NCBI RefSeq assembly: GCF_000025965.1 | Contig: NC_006513.1 | Span: 3,596,001-3,660,000 of the forward strand | Direction of reading: 5' to 3' | Source: Aromatoleum aromaticum EbN1 | GTDB taxonomy: Bacteria > Pseudomonadota > Gammaproteobacteria > Burkholderiales > Rhodocyclaceae | DNA: 64,000 bases | In this document: in pieces, positions 37,709-48,784 of the stretch | Position numbering within the stretch: position 1 is the stretch's first letter | How the letters are laid out: every line of letters starts with the position of its first letter | Translations under genes and position numbers: made by a program | Notes under the pieces: model-generated | Databases searched by the model: none | Seen by the model: the letters and a program-made list of their open reading frames with translations, nothing else | Told to the model about the DNA's origin: nothing

Positions 37709-38911
37709 ATGTACGCAGAACGTGTTCTTTCAGGCATGCGCCCGACCGGGCGACTCCATCTCGGCCATTACCACGGCGTGCTCAAGAACTGGGTCAAGCT
37801 GCAGGCGGAATACCCTTGCCTGTTCTTCGTCGCCGACTGGCATGCCCTGACGACCGCCTATGACAGCCCGCAGATCATCGCGGACAGCGTCTGGGAGATG
37901 CTGGTCGACTGGCTCGCGGCAGGTGTCGATCCGCAGAAAGCGACGTTCTTCATCCAGTCCAGAGTGCCCGCGCACGCGGAACTCCACCTGCTGATGTCGA
38001 TGTTCTGCCCGCTGGGCTGGCTCGAGCGCGTGCCGACGTACAAGGATCAGCAGGAAAAGCTCGAGCACAAGGACTTGTCGACTTACGGCTTCCTCGGCTA
38101 TCCGCTGCTGATGTCGGCCGACATCCTGCTCTATCGTGCCGACAAGGTGCCGGTCGGCGAGGACCAGCTGCCGCACGTCGAGTTCACGCGCGAGATCGCG
38201 CGGCGCTTCAATCATCTGTATGGGCGTGAGCCGGGGTTCGAGGACAACGCGAAGGAGGCGATGAAGAAGCTCGGCGCGAAGAACGCACGCCTGTACGCCG
38301 AATTGCGCACGCGTTTCCAGCAGGAAGGCGACAATGCGGCGCGCGAGCAGGGCAGGGTGCTGATCGAGGATGCGAAGAGCCTCGGCCACGTCGATCGCGA
38401 ACGGCTGCACGGGTATCTCGAAGGCACCGGCAAGATGGTGCTGGTCGAACCCGGCGCACTGCTGACCGAGGCTCCACGCATGCCCGGCCTCGACGGCCAG
38501 AAAATGTCGAAGAGCTATGGCAACACGATTTTCCTGCGCGAGGAGGCGGACTCGATCTCGAAGAAGATCCGCACGATGCAGACCGATCCGGCGCGCGTGC
38601 GCCGAACCGACCCGGGCGACCCCGACAAGTGTCCGGTGTGGCAGTTCCACCTGATCTATTCGGACGACGGTGTGCGGGCGTGGGTGCAGGACGGCTGTCG
38701 CAGCGCGGGCATCGGCTGCCTCGAGTGCAAGCAGCCGGTCATCGACGCGATCCTGAAGGAGCAGGCCGTGATGCGCGAGCGCGCCCAGCCCTACGTCGAG
38801 AATCCCGCCCTGCTGCGCCGGATCATGGCCGAAGGCTGCGAGCGTGCGAGCGAGCTTGCCGAAGAGACGATGCGCGACGTTCGCGCGGCAATGGGGCTTT
38901 CGTACTCCTGA
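37709..38911 (+). CDS. trpS: Tryptophanyl-tRNA synthetase
   Basis: A 400-residue class I aminoacyl-tRNA synthetase. GLHLGHYHG-like HIGH motif reads RLHLGHYHG (about residues 14-22), and the KMSKS loop is QKMSKSYGN (about 260). The C-terminal part contains GDPDKCPVWQFH and GCLECKQPVID, an insertion with several Cys residues found in a subset of longer TrpRS. It is coupled to the upstream protease gene by a ten-base gap and followed by scpA. Confidence 0.96.
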   Translation: MYAERVLSGMRPTGRLHLGHYHGVLKNWVKLQAEYPCLFFVADWHALTTAYDSPQIIADSVWEMLVDWLAAGVDPQKATFFIQSRVPAHAELHLLMSMFCPLGWLERVPTYKDQQEKLEHKDLSTYGFLGYPLLMSADILLYRADKVPVGEDQLPHVEFTREIARRFNHLYGREPGFEDNAKEAMKKLGAKNARLYAELRTRFQQEGDNAAREQGRVLIEDAKSLGHVDRERLHGYLEGTGKMVLVEPGALLTEAPRMPGLDGQKMSKSYGNTIFLREEADSISKKIRTMQTDPARVRRTDPGDPDKCPVWQFHLIYSDDGVRAWVQDGCRSAGIGCLECKQPVIDAILKEQAVMRERAQPYVENPALLRRIMAEGCERASELAEETMRDVRAAMGLSYS

Positions 38912-38985
38912 GTCGCCCCGCCAGCGAGGCGGCCCTGCCGCCGCCCCGTGACGGTGAACCGCCCCGGCTTCGGACGTCTTCCGCA

Positions 38986-39816
38986 ATGAATCTTCCCCTC
39001 GAGCTCGTTCCCGCGGAGACGGTCGCCCAAGGCGAGGCCGTCGCGCGCCTTTACGGCGAGCCGCTGCTCGAAATGCCGAAGGACCTGTACATCCCGCCGG
39101 ACGCGCTCGAAGTGTTCCTCGAGACGTTCGAGGGTCCGCTCGATCTGCTGCTGTACCTGATCCGCAAATCGAACCTGAACGTCCTCGACATCCCGATGGC
39201 AGCGCTGACCGCGCAATATCTCGTTTATGTCGAGGCGATGCGCAGACACAATCTCGAACTCGCCGCGGACTACCTGCTGATGGCGGCGACGCTGCTCGAG
39301 ATCAAGTCGCGCATGCTGTTGCCCCGGCCGCAGCGCGAAGGCGCTGACGACGACAGCGACCCGAGGGCGGAACTCGTCCGCCGGCTGCTCGATTACGAAC
39401 AGATGAAGTTGGCGGGGGCACGGCTCGAACTGCTGCCGCGCGCCGAGCGCGACTACGAGCGGGTGAGCATCTTCGTCGCCGAGAAAGTCGTCGAGCGTCT
39501 GCCGGAAGTGAGCCTGCACGACCTTCAGCTCGCGTGGCTGAAGATCATGAAGAAGGCGCGCCTGACGCAACACCACCAGGTGAGACGGGACGAGCTGTCG
39601 GTGCGCGAGCACATGAGCGCGATCCTGCGCAAGCTGGCGGACGGCGTTTTCGTCGTGTTCGACACGCTGTTCGAACCCGCGCGCGGGCCCGCGGGGCTCG
39701 TGGTGAGTTTTCTCGCGGTGCTGGAACTCGTCAAGGAAAGGCTCGTGGAGGTGGCGCAGAACGAGCCTTTCGCGCCGATATACGTGAAGCTCGCCGATGC
39801 AGCCGACGACGCCTGA
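38986..39816 (+). CDS. scpA: Segregation and condensation protein A
   Basis: A 276-residue kleisin of the SMC-ScpAB condensin. [25 protein letters not shown]-type start is at about residues 45-68 ([13 protein letters not shown]), [15 protein letters not shown] at about 100, a charged middle, and an ending winged-helix part with FLAVLELVK. The ATG at 38986 is chosen; the frame is open further upstream inside trpS. It overlaps scpB by 20 bases. SMC itself is not in this window. Confidence 0.92.
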   Translation: MNLPLELVPAETVAQGEAVARLYGEPLLEMPKDLYIPPDALEVFLETFEGPLDLLLYLIRKSNLNVLDIPMAALTAQYLVYVEAMRRHNLELAADYLLMAATLLEIKSRMLLPRPQREGADDDSDPRAELVRRLLDYEQMKLAGARLELLPRAERDYERVSIFVAEKVVERLPEVSLHDLQLAWLKIMKKARLTQHHQVRRDELSVREHMSAILRKLADGVFVVFDTLFEPARGPAGLVVSFLAVLELVKERLVEVAQNEPFAPIYVKLADAADDA

Positions 39817-40390
39817 AGACTGCAAGCGCGTCGTCGAGGCGGCTCTGCTCGCGGCATCGGCGCCTCTTGCGGTCGCCGACCTGCGGCAGCTGTTCGACCC
39901 AGACCCGGGAGCGGACTTCATCCGGCGCGTGCTCGAAGACCTGCGCGCCGACTGGTCGGATCGCGGCGCGGAACTGGTGCAGGTGGCCTCCGGCTGGCGA
40001 TTCCAGACGCGGCCGGAATACCAGGTCTTCCTCGACCGGCTGAAGCAGGAAAAGCCGCCGCGATATTCGCGCGCAGTGCTGGAGACGCTGTCGATCATCG
40101 CGTACCGTCAACCGGTGACGCGTGGCGACATCGAGGATATCCGCGGCGTCGCCGTGTCGCCGAACGTGCTCAAGACGCTCGAATCGCGCGGCTGGATCGA
40201 CATCGTCGGTCACCGCGACACCCCCGGGCGCCCCGCGCTGTTTGCGACCACGCGGCGCTTTCTCGACGACCTCGGGCTGCGCAGCCTGACCGAACTGCCC
40301 GCGTTAACCGAAATTGAAAGGATCATGGACCTTGTCGATACCAAAGAAATCGAAGCGGCCGCTGCGGCCCCCGACGAAGAAGAACGCTGA
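39797..40390 (+). CDS. scpB: Segregation and condensation protein B
   Basis: A 197-residue protein with the two winged-helix domains of Scp[21 protein letters not shown] and [18 protein letters not shown], then [26 protein letters not shown] split across two conserved blocks, and [20 protein letters not shown]. It dimerises and binds the ScpA kleisin. ATG at 39797 lies inside the end of scpA, and the gene itself overlaps the rluB frame, giving a tightly packed unit. Confidence 0.93.
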   Translation: MQPTTPEDCKRVVEAALLAASAPLAVADLRQLFDPDPGADFIRRVLEDLRADWSDRGAELVQVASGWRFQTRPEYQVFLDRLKQEKPPRYSRAVLETLSIIAYRQPVTRGDIEDIRGVAVSPNVLKTLESRGWIDIVGHRDTPGRPALFATTRRFLDDLGLRSLTELPALTEIERIMDLVDTKEIEAAAAAPDEEER

Positions 40391-41348
40391 GACGGTGGAG
40401 GCGGGCAGGCATCCGGCAGCGCGTGCGCCGCGCGCCGGCGGACGCCCGTCGACACCCGATGCCGGGGAAAACGCACGGCTCGCACGTCCGCCGCGCGCCG
40501 CTGCGCCCGCACGCGGAGGGCGCGGCGAACACGAAAACACGGCGCTTGCCGAACCCGAGCGGCTGCAGAAAGTGCTGGCGCAGATCGGACTCGGCTCGCG
40601 CCGCGAAATCGAGGAATGGGTGGTTGCCGGGAGAATCTCGGTCAATGGCCTGCCTGCCGAACTCGGCCAGAAAATCGGCCCGGGTGACCGCGTCAAGTAC
40701 AACGGCAAGCTGATTCCGTTGCGTTTCACAGTGCGCACGCCGCGCGTGCTGATCTATCACAAGCCCGAAGGCGAAATCGTCTCGCGCGAGGACCCGGAGG
40801 GCCGCCCGACGGTGTTCGAGCGGCTGCCGATCCTGCGCAAGGGGCGCTGGATCGCCGTCGGGCGGCTCGACTTCAATACCTCGGGCCTGCTCCTCTTTAC
40901 GAACGACGGCACGCTGGCCAACCGCCTGATGCATCCGCGCTACGAACTCGAGCGTGAATACGCGGTGCGCCTGCTCGGGCAGCTCGACGACGAACAGCTC
41001 GAATCGCTGAAAACCGGCATCCAGCTCGAGGACGGGCTCGCGCGATTCACGTCGATCTCCGACGAGGGCGGCGAAGGCGCCAACCACTGGTACCGGGTGA
41101 CTCTTTCCGAAGGCCGAAACCGGGAAGTCCGGCGCATGTTCGAAGCAGTAGGCCTCACCGTCAGCCGGCTGATGCGGGTGCGCTACGGTCCGGTGACGCT
41201 GTCGTCACGGCTCAAGCGCGGCATGTGGATGGAGATGCCGGAAGCCGAGGTGTGCTCGCTGGCCGGCTTGCCGAAGCCGCAGGGCCAGGCCGCCCGGCCC
41301 GGCGAGCAGGTGCGCAAGACGCGCCTGCACCGCACCACCCCGAGGTGA
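40332..41348 (+). CDS. rluB: 23S rRNA pseudouridine(2605) synthase RluB
   Basis: A 338-residue RsuA/RluB-family enzyme. A basic, low-complexity N-terminal extension (about 75 residues of K, R, P and A) precedes an S4 domain ([30 protein letters not shown]) and the catalytic domain with [18 protein letters not shown], whose Asp is the catalytic residue, and [14 protein letters not shown]. The start is uncertain; TTG at 40332, overlapping scpB, has AGGA ten bases upstream and is preferred, with a TTG at 40314 possible. It modifies U2605 in helix 93 of 23S rRNA. Confidence 0.88.
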   Translation: MSIPKKSKRPLRPPTKKNAETVEAGRHPAARAPRAGGRPSTPDAGENARLARPPRAAAPARGGRGEHENTALAEPERLQKVLAQIGLGSRREIEEWVVAGRISVNGLPAELGQKIGPGDRVKYNGKLIPLRFTVRTPRVLIYHKPEGEIVSREDPEGRPTVFERLPILRKGRWIAVGRLDFNTSGLLLFTNDGTLANRLMHPRYELEREYAVRLLGQLDDEQLESLKTGIQLEDGLARFTSISDEGGEGANHWYRVTLSEGRNREVRRMFEAVGLTVSRLMRVRYGPVTLSSRLKRGMWMEMPEAEVCSLAGLPKPQGQAARPGEQVRKTRLHRTTPR

Positions 41349-41635
41349 TGCGCAGCGAATAGCGGGGGCGGCAGACCTGACTGCCGACTGCCGACTGCGG
41401 GCTGGCGAGGATTGGCGGAAGAATTTTTGACATCCGGTCCTGGCTGCGGGCGGGTGAAGAGCGGGCGCGCGGTCTGGCAGGGCTGCCTTTGCGCCGCGCT
41501 TTGGTGCTAGACTCCGAAAACTTTGTTCCGGCGATAAAGGTTTGCACAAATGCAAAAACGCCGGGGCTCGTTTTTCAGCCCGTCCGCGACGCGGTGCGAA
41601 CAGCGCCGGCGACCGGACAGAACAGGAGGACAAGG

Positions 41636-42622
41636 ATGGCTTTCGTCATTCTTTCCGCCGGGACGCTGACACAATCGCGCATGCACACGATCAGCGCCCG
41701 GGTTTTTGTCGGCGTCATCGTGGCGATCGTGTTCGCAGCGCTTGCCGGCGGTTTTGCGCTTGGCTACGTGGTGGACGGCAAGGTCCGGAATACCCCCCAA
41801 GCCGCCCCGGCGGTGCCTGCCGAGTCGCAAAGCGACTTGCTGATCGGCCGTTTCGGCGAGCTGTCCGGGCGCATGGTCCAGTTGCAGGCCGAGGCGGCCG
41901 CGCTGACGGAGCGGATCGGCGCGATCAAGGATTTCGAGGCGCGGATCATCGAAAACGTCGCAGCCGACTCCACGCCTGGCCGCATCGCAAAAACGCCGCT
42001 CGGTTCCCCGGCCGGCGGGCCGTTGCTGCAGCCGGTCCCCGCACGCGCCCCAGAGTTGCCGTCCGGCCTGATTCTGCCGCAGTTGCCGGCAGTGGTGGGG
42101 CTCGACGGCAAGCCGGAAGGGCTGCTGGCCGGAGAACTCGCCGAAATGGAGCGCGATATCGAGCGCCTCGCGCAGACGCTCGCCGGACTGGACCGGCTGG
42201 CCACCGGCTACAGCCTTGCTCACATGTCTTTCCCCGGCCGCTCCCCGGTCGCCGGCTTCGGGATCTCGTCCGGCTTCGGCAACCGCAGCGATCCGTTCCG
42301 GCGTCGTCTCGCCTTCCACGGCGGAGTCGATTTTCCGGCGCCGAAGGGCACGCGGATTTCCGCCAGCGCAGGCGGGCGCGTCATCTTCGCCGGACGCCGT
42401 CCGGATTATGGCCTGACTGTCGAGATCGACCACGGCGCCGGCCTCGCGACGCGCTACGCACACGCGTCGAAGCTCCACGTGAAAGTCGGCCAGGTCGTGC
42501 TGCCGGGAGACAGGATCGCGTCGATCGGCTCTACCGGACGATCGACTGGCGCCCACCTGCATTTCGAAGTCCTGAAGGACGGTCTGATCGTCGATCCGGC
42601 GTCGTACCTCGCGCAGTTCTGA
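41636..42622 (+). CDS. Membrane-anchored M23 peptidase
   Basis: A 328-residue protein with a membrane helix (about residues 24-45), a coiled coil (about 70-105), a low-complexity linker and a LytM/M23 domain (about 205-320). The zinc motif HGGVDF (H-x3-D) and the later HLHFEV are present; in HLHFEV the His-x-His is complete, so it should cut peptidoglycan crosslinks. AGGAGG lies at 41624-41629. It opens a three-gene set with a coiled-coil membrane protein and bactofilin, similar to cell-shape loci where M23 peptidases act with bactofilins. Confidence 0.88.
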   Translation: MAFVILSAGTLTQSRMHTISARVFVGVIVAIVFAALAGGFALGYVVDGKVRNTPQAAPAVPAESQSDLLIGRFGELSGRMVQLQAEAAALTERIGAIKDFEARIIENVAADSTPGRIAKTPLGSPAGGPLLQPVPARAPELPSGLILPQLPAVVGLDGKPEGLLAGELAEMERDIERLAQTLAGLDRLATGYSLAHMSFPGRSPVAGFGISSGFGNRSDPFRRRLAFHGGVDFPAPKGTRISASAGGRVIFAGRRPDYGLTVEIDHGAGLATRYAHASKLHVKVGQVVLPGDRIASIGSTGRSTGAHLHFEVLKDGLIVDPASYLAQF

Positions 42623-42636
42623 GCAGTCCGGGCGAT

Positions 42637-43011
42637 ATGCCGCCGCGCCGTCGTTACAGCAACCGCAAGCTGACGCAGGACTCCTACATCCTGACGTCGG
42701 ATCCGACCTACGGGCTCAAGCGCGTCGTGTTCCTGTGGGGGTTCGTCATCGTCGTTCTGGTGATGCTCGGGCTCGGTGTCCGGTATTTCGAGGACCGGCT
42801 CGCATCGGAGTCGTCGGTGTCGGCGATGCGGCAGCAGAACCGCGAGCTGCAGGAAGCGCTGAGCAAGGCGCGCTTCGATCTCGAGGTGGAACTGGCGACG
42901 CGGGGCGAGCTCGAACGCCAGGTGGTCGGTCTGAACGACGAGCTCAAGCAGATCAGGGAAGAGCTGGCGTTCATCAAGTCGGCAACGAAGGGCGCGCCAG
43001 CTGCCCGTTGA
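42637..43011 (+). CDS. Membrane-anchored coiled-coil protein
   Basis: A 124-residue protein with a basic N terminus, one membrane helix (about residues 30-50, VVFLWGFVIVVLVMLGLGV) and a coiled coil (about 60-112), so it projects into the periplasm. No family recognised. It starts 14 bases after the M23 gene and is followed by bactofilin, so it may link the enzyme to the bactofilin scaffold. Confidence 0.72.
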   Translation: MPPRRRYSNRKLTQDSYILTSDPTYGLKRVVFLWGFVIVVLVMLGLGVRYFEDRLASESSVSAMRQQNRELQEALSKARFDLEVELATRGELERQVVGLNDELKQIREELAFIKSATKGAPAAR

Positions 43012-43056
43012 ACCTCCTGCGCATGCGGTGAGGACGCCATTCGAGGGACGAAAGCG

Positions 43057-43494
43057 ATGTTCGGACGCAAGCGCAACAAGGCAATACAGGTCACCAAGCT
43101 GTCCAGCCTGGTCGCAGACAATCTCGAAATCATCGGCGACGTGGTGTTTTCCGGGGGCTTGCGGGTCGACGGAAAGATCGAAGGCAACGTCCTCGGCAAG
43201 GAGGGTGAACGCAGTCTCCTCGTCGTCAGCAACAGGGGGTCGATCGCCGGCCGGGTGCATGTTCATGACGCGGTTGTCAATGGCCGGATCGACGGCGACC
43301 TGGAAGTCGAGCATTTCCTCGAGTTGCAGGCGGGTGCGCACGTTTCGGGACACATCATCTACCGGCAGCTGCAGATGGACTGTGGCGCCATCGTGGACGG
43401 GCGACTCGAGAAGATCGAGGAGGCCGCTGTGGACAAGAAGGTCGTCGACATCTCGGTCGCAGCCTCGCTTCCGTCACGCGCGACCGAACAATAA
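43057..43494 (+). CDS. Bactofilin
   Basis: A 145-residue polymer-forming cytoskeletal protein. The central beta-helix is visible as repeats of hydrophobic residues with Gly (IIGDVVFSGGLRVDGKIEGNV, then GSIAGRVHVHDAVVNGRIDGDL, then GHIIYRQLQMDCGAIVDGRL, cut here into blocks of 20 or fewer), flanked by flexible N- and C-terminal tails. Bactofilins form filaments at the membrane and recruit peptidoglycan enzymes. It ends the M23-coiled coil-bactofilin set. Confidence 0.9.
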   Translation: MFGRKRNKAIQVTKLSSLVADNLEIIGDVVFSGGLRVDGKIEGNVLGKEGERSLLVVSNRGSIAGRVHVHDAVVNGRIDGDLEVEHFLELQAGAHVSGHIIYRQLQMDCGAIVDGRLEKIEEAAVDKKVVDISVAASLPSRATEQ

Positions 43495-43691
43495 CCGCCG
43501 CCGCGATCACGCGCCGGTTCCCGGTGGCAAAAAGGGAATAGCGGCTCTGCAGTGTCGCTCCGGCACCGCACGTGCCTGCATGGCCGGGCGCCGGAATGCG
43601 CAGCGGGCGAACCAGCGGGCGTCGGGTATAATTTCGCCCTTCCGACGGGCGAACCCTGTTCGCGTCCACTTTCCCCTTCGCAACGATAGAA

Positions 43692-46600
43692 ATGGCCGAA
43701 ATCCTCAAGCTGCGCGGCGCTGCGGCGCTTTCTTCCTCCCGCCTCACGCGCCTTTCTCGATCCGCAGCCGAAGTGCTGCCGAAGCTAAAGGGGCTGGCCG
43801 CGGAGTACTGGTATTTCGTCGAGCTCGCCGCACCGCTGGCGACGGACGAACGCGACCGGCTCGTCGACCTGCTCGGGGCCGTCCCCGCGTCGCCGCAAGT
43901 GCCCCACGGCACGCAGTTGCTCGTCGTGCCGCGGCTCGGAACGATCTCGCCGTGGTCGTCGAAGGCGACGGATATCGCGCGCCAGTGTGGCTTCGACAAG
44001 GCGATGCGCATCGAGCGCGGCGTGTTGTATTCGCTCGACATGCGCCACGGGCTCGACGACCGCCAGTACGCGGCGGTGCTGCCGCTGCTGCACGATCGCA
44101 TGACCGAATCGGTGCTGGCGAACCTCGAGGCGGCCGAAGCGCTGTTCCATCACTACGAGCCGAAGCCGCTGATGTCGGTGGAGGTGCTCGCCGGGGGGCG
44201 TGACGCGCTCGTTGCGGCGAACGCCGAACTCGGCCTCGCGCTGTCCGACGACGAGATCGACTACCTCGTCGACAACTTCACCCGCGTCGCGCGCAATCCG
44301 ACCGACGTCGAGCTGATGATGTTCGCGCAGGCCAACTCCGAACATTGCCGTCACAAGATTTTCAACGCCGACTGGGTCATCGACGCGCGGCCGATGGAGA
44401 AAACGCTGTTCGGCATGATCCGCGACACGCACAATGCGCATCCTGAAGGCACTGTCGTCGCGTATTCGGACAACGCGTCGGTGATCGAGGGCGCGACCAT
44501 CGACCGCTTCTACGCGGACGCCGACGGCCAGTGGCGCTTCCGCGCCGAAGAGACGCACATCCTGGCGAAAGTGGAGACGCACAACCACCCGACGGCGATC
44601 TCGCCGTTCCCCGGCGCTGCGACCGGGGCGGGTGGCGAGATCCGCGACGAAGGAGCGACCGGCCGCGGTTCGAAGCCGAAAGCCGGCCTGACCGGGTTTT
44701 CGGTGTCGAACCTGAACATTCCGGAATTCGGACAGCCGTGGGAAAAACCCTATGGCAAGCCGGACCGCATCGCTTCGGCGCTCGACATCATGATCGAAGG
44801 CCCGATCGGCGGCGCCGCGTTCAACAACGAATTCGGCCGTCCGAACCTTGCCGGTTACTTCCGCACGTTCGAGCAGGAAGTGCAGGGCGAAGTGCGCGGC
44901 TATCACAAGCCGATCATGATCGCGGGCGGCCTCGGCAGCATCCAGGCGCAGCAGTCGCACAAGGTGAAGTTCGCGCCCGGCACGCTGCTGATCCAACTCG
45001 GCGGCCCGGGCATGCTGATCGGGCTCGGAGGCGGCGCCGCTTCGAGCATGGCGACTGGCACGAACACGGCCGATCTCGACTTCGCCTCGGTGCAGCGCGG
45101 CAACCCCGAGATCGAGCGCCGCTGTCAGGAAGTCATCGACTGCTGCTGGCAGCGCGGTGACGCGAACCCGATCCTCGCGATCCACGACGTCGGCGCCGGC
45201 GGGCTGTCGAATGCGATGCCGGAACTGGCGGAATCGGCCGGACTGGGCGCGCATTTCGAGCTGCGCGAAGTCCATATCGAGGAGCCGGGCATGAGCCCGC
45301 GCGAGATCTGGAGCAACGAGTCGCAGGAGCGCTACGTGCTCGCGATCGCGCCCGAAAGCCTCGCCGAATTCCGCGCGATCTGCGAGCGCGAGCGCTGCCC
45401 GTTCGCCGTGCTCGGCGAAGCGACCGCGGACGGCCGCCTGACCGTTGCCGACCGTCATTTCGAGAACAAGCCCGTCGACATGGAAATGCAGGTGCTGCTC
45501 GGCAAGCCGCCGAAGATGACCCGCAACGTGTCGCGCCGCGCGGTGCATGTGCCGCCGTTCGACGTCACCGATATCGACCTGAAGGACGCTTGCCTGCGCG
45601 TGCTGCGCCTGCCGGCGGTCGCGAGCAAGAACTTCCTGATCACTATCGGCGACCGCTCGGTCGGCGGCCTGACGGCGCGCGACCAGATGGTCGGCCCGTG
45701 GCAGGTTCCGGTCGCCGATGTCGCGGTCACCGCAATGAGCTTCCACGGCTACCAGGGCGAAGCGTTCGCGATGGGTGAGCGCACCACGGTTGCGTGCCTC
45801 GACGCGCCGGCGTCCGGACGCATGGCGATCGGCGAGGCGGTGACGAACATCGCCGCCGCGGACATTGCCGACATCGGCCAGCTCAAGCTGTCGGCGAACT
45901 GGATGGCCGCGGCCGGGCATCGCGGCGAGGATGCGAAGCTGTTCGACACCGTCAGCGCGGTGTCGCAGTTTTGCCAGCAGGCCGGTCTTGCGATCCCGGT
46001 CGGCAAGGATTCGCTGTCGATGAAGACCACGTGGCAGGACGACGGCGAGAGCCGCCAGGTCGTCTCGCCGCTGTCGCTCGTCGTCACGGCGTTCGCGCCG
46101 GTCGCGGACATCCGCCGCACGCTCACGCCGCAGCTGCAGTTCCCCGAAGGTGTCGACACCGAACTGCTGCTGATCGACCTCGGCAACGACGGCAACCGCC
46201 TCGGTGGCTCGGCGTTGGCGCAGGTATTCGGCTCGGTCGCCGAGCACGCGCCCGACGTCGATGCCGCGCAGCTCGCAAGGTTCTTCGGCCTGATCCAGCA
46301 GTTCCGCCGCGACGGTCTGCTGCTCGCGTATCACGACCGTGGTGACGGCGGCCTGTTCGCAACGCTGTGCGAGATGGCGTTCGCGTCGAAATGCGGCCTG
46401 TCGGTGGTGCTCGACACGGTCTGCTACGACCAGTACATGAACGACGTCGACGGACTCGACAAGAAGCCGGACACGATCAAGGGCCGCCTCAACGACCGGC
46501 TCTTCGGCGGGCTGTTCGCGGAGGAACTCGGCGCGGTAATCCAGATCCGCCGCGACGACCGCGCCCGCGTCACCGCACCGCTGCGCGAAGCCGGGCTCAC

Positions 46601-47624
46601 CTACCACTTCCTCGGCGAGCCGAACGCGAAGGACGAGCTCCGCTTCTGGCGCAACGCGAAGCTCGTCTTCAACGCGCCGCGCGCCGAACTGCTGCAGGTC
46701 TGGTCCGAGACGAGCTACCGCATCGCGCGCCTGCGCGACGACGCCGATTGCGCGAAGGAGGAGTTCGACGCGCTCGCCGACGCGACGAACCCGGGGCTGA
46801 GCGTCGCCCTGACTTTCGATCCGGCCGATGATGTCGCCGCGCCGATGATCGCGACGGGCGCGCGGCCGAAGATCGCAATCCTGCGCGAGCAGGGCGTCAA
46901 TTCGCAGGCCGAGATGGCAGCAGCGTTCGAGCGCGCCGGTTTCGCGCCGTACGACGTGCATATGTCGGATCTGCAGGCCGGGCGCCACCAGCTTGGGGAG
47001 TTTCACGGTCTCGCGGCCTGCGGCGGTTTCTCGTACGGGGACGTGCTCGGTGCGGGGCAGGGTTGGGCCAAGTCGATCCTGTTCAACCCGGCGCTGCGCG
47101 CGCAATTCGAAGCGTTTTTCACCCGCCCCGACACGTTCGCGCTCGGCGTGTGCAACGGCTGCCAGATGATGGCGCACCTCGCATCGATCATCCCGGGCGC
47201 CGAACACTGGCCGACTTTCCACCGCAACCGCAGCGAGCAGTTCGAGGCGCGTTTCGTGGTGGCCGAAGTGCTCGACAGCCCGTCGATCCTGTTCGCCGGC
47301 ATGGCTGGCAGTCGCATGCCGATCGTCGTCAGCCACGGCGAGGGGCGTGCGGTGTTCCGCGACGCTACCGACTCTGAGCGTGTGCTGACGGCGCTGCGCC
47401 ATGTCGACAACCACGGCGTGCCGGCCGCGACTTATCCGTTCAACCCGAACGGTTCGCCGCAAGGATCGACCGGTTTCACGACTGCGGACGGCCGCTTCAC
47501 GATCCTGATGCCGCACCCGGAACGCACTGCGCGGACCGTGCAGATGAGCTGGTACCCGGCCGGGCTCGGCGAGGATTCGCCATGGATGCGCATGTTCCGC
47601 AACGCGCGACGGTGGCTGGGGTGA
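43692..47624 (+). CDS. purL: Phosphoribosylformylglycinamidine synthase
   Basis: A 1310-residue large-type FGAM synthase of purine biosynthesis, converting FGAR, glutamine and ATP to FGAM. An N-terminal PurS-like part is followed by the FGAR-binding domain ([29 protein letters not shown]), two AIRS-like halves, and a C-terminal class I glutaminase with [24 protein letters not shown] (Cys nucleophile) and MPHPERT (His, Glu). The single-chain form is typical of proteobacteria. A long antisense frame runs opposite and is a composition artefact. Confidence 0.97.
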   Translation: MAEILKLRGAAALSSSRLTRLSRSAAEVLPKLKGLAAEYWYFVELAAPLATDERDRLVDLLGAVPASPQVPHGTQLLVVPRLGTISPWSSKATDIARQCGFDKAMRIERGVLYSLDMRHGLDDRQYAAVLPLLHDRMTESVLANLEAAEALFHHYEPKPLMSVEVLAGGRDALVAANAELGLALSDDEIDYLVDNFTRVARNPTDVELMMFAQANSEHCRHKIFNADWVIDARPMEKTLFGMIRDTHNAHPEGTVVAYSDNASVIEGATIDRFYADADGQWRFRAEETHILAKVETHNHPTAISPFPGAATGAGGEIRDEGATGRGSKPKAGLTGFSVSNLNIPEFGQPWEKPYGKPDRIASALDIMIEGPIGGAAFNNEFGRPNLAGYFRTFEQEVQGEVRGYHKPIMIAGGLGSIQAQQSHKVKFAPGTLLIQLGGPGMLIGLGGGAASSMATGTNTADLDFASVQRGNPEIERRCQEVIDCCWQRGDANPILAIHDVGAGGLSNAMPELAESAGLGAHFELREVHIEEPGMSPREIWSNESQERYVLAIAPESLAEFRAICERERCPFAVLGEATADGRLTVADRHFENKPVDMEMQVLLGKPPKMTRNVSRRAVHVPPFDVTDIDLKDACLRVLRLPAVASKNFLITIGDRSVGGLTARDQMVGPWQVPVADVAVTAMSFHGYQGEAFAMGERTTVACLDAPASGRMAIGEAVTNIAAADIADIGQLKLSANWMAAAGHRGEDAKLFDTVSAVSQFCQQAGLAIPVGKDSLSMKTTWQDDGESRQVVSPLSLVVTAFAPVADIRRTLTPQLQFPEGVDTELLLIDLGNDGNRLGGSALAQVFGSVAEHAPDVDAAQLARFFGLIQQFRRDGLLLAYHDRGDGGLFATLCEMAFASKCGLSVVLDTVCYDQYMNDVDGLDKKPDTIKGRLNDRLFGGLFAEELGAVIQIRRDDRARVTAPLREAGLTYHFLGEPNAKDELRFWRNAKLVFNAPRAELLQVWSETSYRIARLRDDADCAKEEFDALADATNPGLSVALTFDPADDVAAPMIATGARPKIAILREQGVNSQAEMAAAFERAGFAPYDVHMSDLQAGRHQLGEFHGLAACGGFSYGDVLGAGQGWAKSILFNPALRAQFEAFFTRPDTFALGVCNGCQMMAHLASIIPGAEHWPTFHRNRSEQFEARFVVAEVLDSPSILFAGMAGSRMPIVVSHGEGRAVFRDATDSERVLTALRHVDNHGVPAATYPFNPNGSPQGSTGFTTADGRFTILMPHPERTARTVQMSWYPAGLGEDSPWMRMFRNARRWLG

Positions 47625-47745
47625 ACGCACCCGGCGGCCGGCTGGGACCGGCTGCCGGGCTTGACTGCAGTCAATGATGCGTGCGTTGCAGCTGTTAGAA
47701 TCGCCGCACTGTTCTGGACAACCCCGGTCGCTCGGGTTTTCGCCG

Positions 47746-48132
47746 ATGTATTTCAAGCGTACGGCTCGCAGTTGCACTGCCTGGATCGCGTTGTTCGCGA
47801 TCCTGCTGGGCGCGCTTGCGCCGGCGCTGAGCCACGCGCTGTCGCGCGCCGACGGCGAGAAGCGCCTGATTCAGGTGTGCACCGTCGCCGGCATGAAGAT
47901 GGTCGCGGTCGATGATTCGCGCGACAAGGGTGACGCCCACGTGTTTCCCGCCGAACGCTGTGCTTTCTGCGCGACGCACTGCGACGTGCCGGCGCTTCCC
48001 GCGATGCCGCCCGCACCTTTCGCATTGAAAGGCCGTTCCGACCACCTCCCCCCGCTTTACCTCCACTCGCCGCGCCCGCTCTTCGCCTGGAGAGCGGCGC
48101 AGCCCCGCGCTCCACCGCTCCCGCGCGCCTGA
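47746..48132 (+). CDS. DUF2946 protein
   Basis: A 128-residue exported protein: a basic start, a hydrophobic segment (about residues 12-33, IALFAILLGALAPALSHA), then the DUF2946 features IQVCTVAGMKMVA and ERCAFCATHCD with four Cys residues. The Pro-rich end has no clear fold. DUF2946 genes are often near copper genes, as here, where a copper chaperone follows. Function unproven. ATG at 47746 is chosen for the signal segment; upstream open frame is not supported. Confidence 0.75.
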   Translation: MYFKRTARSCTAWIALFAILLGALAPALSHALSRADGEKRLIQVCTVAGMKMVAVDDSRDKGDAHVFPAERCAFCATHCDVPALPAMPPAPFALKGRSDHLPPLYLHSPRPLFAWRAAQPRAPPLPRA

Positions 48133-48140
48133 GTGGCGTG

Positions 48141-48187
48141 CCGGCCGTGCCCCGTCTTCTCGCTTGCAGGAGACGGGGCACGGCCGG
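48141..48187. repeat. 17-bp perfect hairpin between DUF2946 and copper chaperone genes
   Basis: CCGGCCGTGCCCCGTCT and AGACGGGGCACGGCCGG are perfect inverted copies with a 13-nt loop. There is no T run after the stem, so it is not a standard terminator; it might stabilise mRNA or serve as an attenuator or protein-binding site. Confidence 0.75.
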
Positions 48188-48328
48188 ATGACGCCGTTCC
48201 TGCCGAAACCCTTCCGCGGCATTCGGTATCAATACATTCGCTCGCCCCGATCGCGTCGATTCGCGTCGGCCGCGCGAGCTTGCCGTGCCGGCTCACGGGC
48301 CGATTTGCAAATCGATGGAGTGAACATC

Positions 48329-48784
48329 ATGAAGAAGATCCTTGTAGTCAGCCTGGTTTCTGCCGTGCTTGCGGGCCCTGCGATCGCCCAGGTGCAGGTC
48401 GAAGACGCCTGGGTGCGGGCGACAGTCGCGCAGCAGAAAGTCACGGGCGCGTTCATGCGCCTCACCGCGGCACAGGACGCCCGGCTTGTCTCGGCGGACT
48501 CGCCCGTTGCGGGAAAAGTCGAGATACACGAGATGGTGATGGAGAAAGACGTCATGAAGATGCGTCCCGTCGCCGCAGTCGAACTGCCGGCCGGCCGGGC
48601 CGTCGAGCTCAAGCCCGGCGGCCACCACGTGATGCTGTTCGACCTGAAGCAACCCGTCCGCGTGGGCGACACGGTGCCGCTGACGCTGGTCGTCGAGAGC
48701 CGGAGCGGCAAGCGCGAATCGATCGAGGTGGCGGCCCCTGTGCGGCCGTTGAACCAGGCGGGCCGGGCGGATCATGGGCATTGA
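48329..48784 (+). CDS. PCu(A)C-type periplasmic copper chaperone
   Basis: A 151-residue secreted protein with a signal peptide (residues 1-20, ending AIA). The PCuAC copper site is present as VTGAFMRL, EIHEMVMEKDVMKMR (His-x-Met and Met ligands) and HHVMLFDLKQ. Such chaperones hand Cu(I) to cytochrome c oxidase or export it. The last 11 bases overlap the TonB-receptor gene. A long hairpin lies 140 bp upstream. Confidence 0.92.
   Translation: MKKILVVSLVSAVLAGPAIAQVQVEDAWVRATVAQQKVTGAFMRLTAAQDARLVSADSPVAGKVEIHEMVMEKDVMKMRPVAAVELPAGRAVELKPGGHHVMLFDLKQPVRVGDTVPLTLVVESRSGKRESIEVAAPVRPLNQAGRADHGH

Noticed and set aside
47625-47665. Hairpin after purL as terminator
   Set aside because: Stem has mismatches and no T run; too weak to list.
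43785-47777. 1330-codon open frame antisense to purL
   Set aside because: Purely a by-product of high GC codon usage; the protein is Arg/Asp/Val-rich with no domain, and purL on the other strand is certain.
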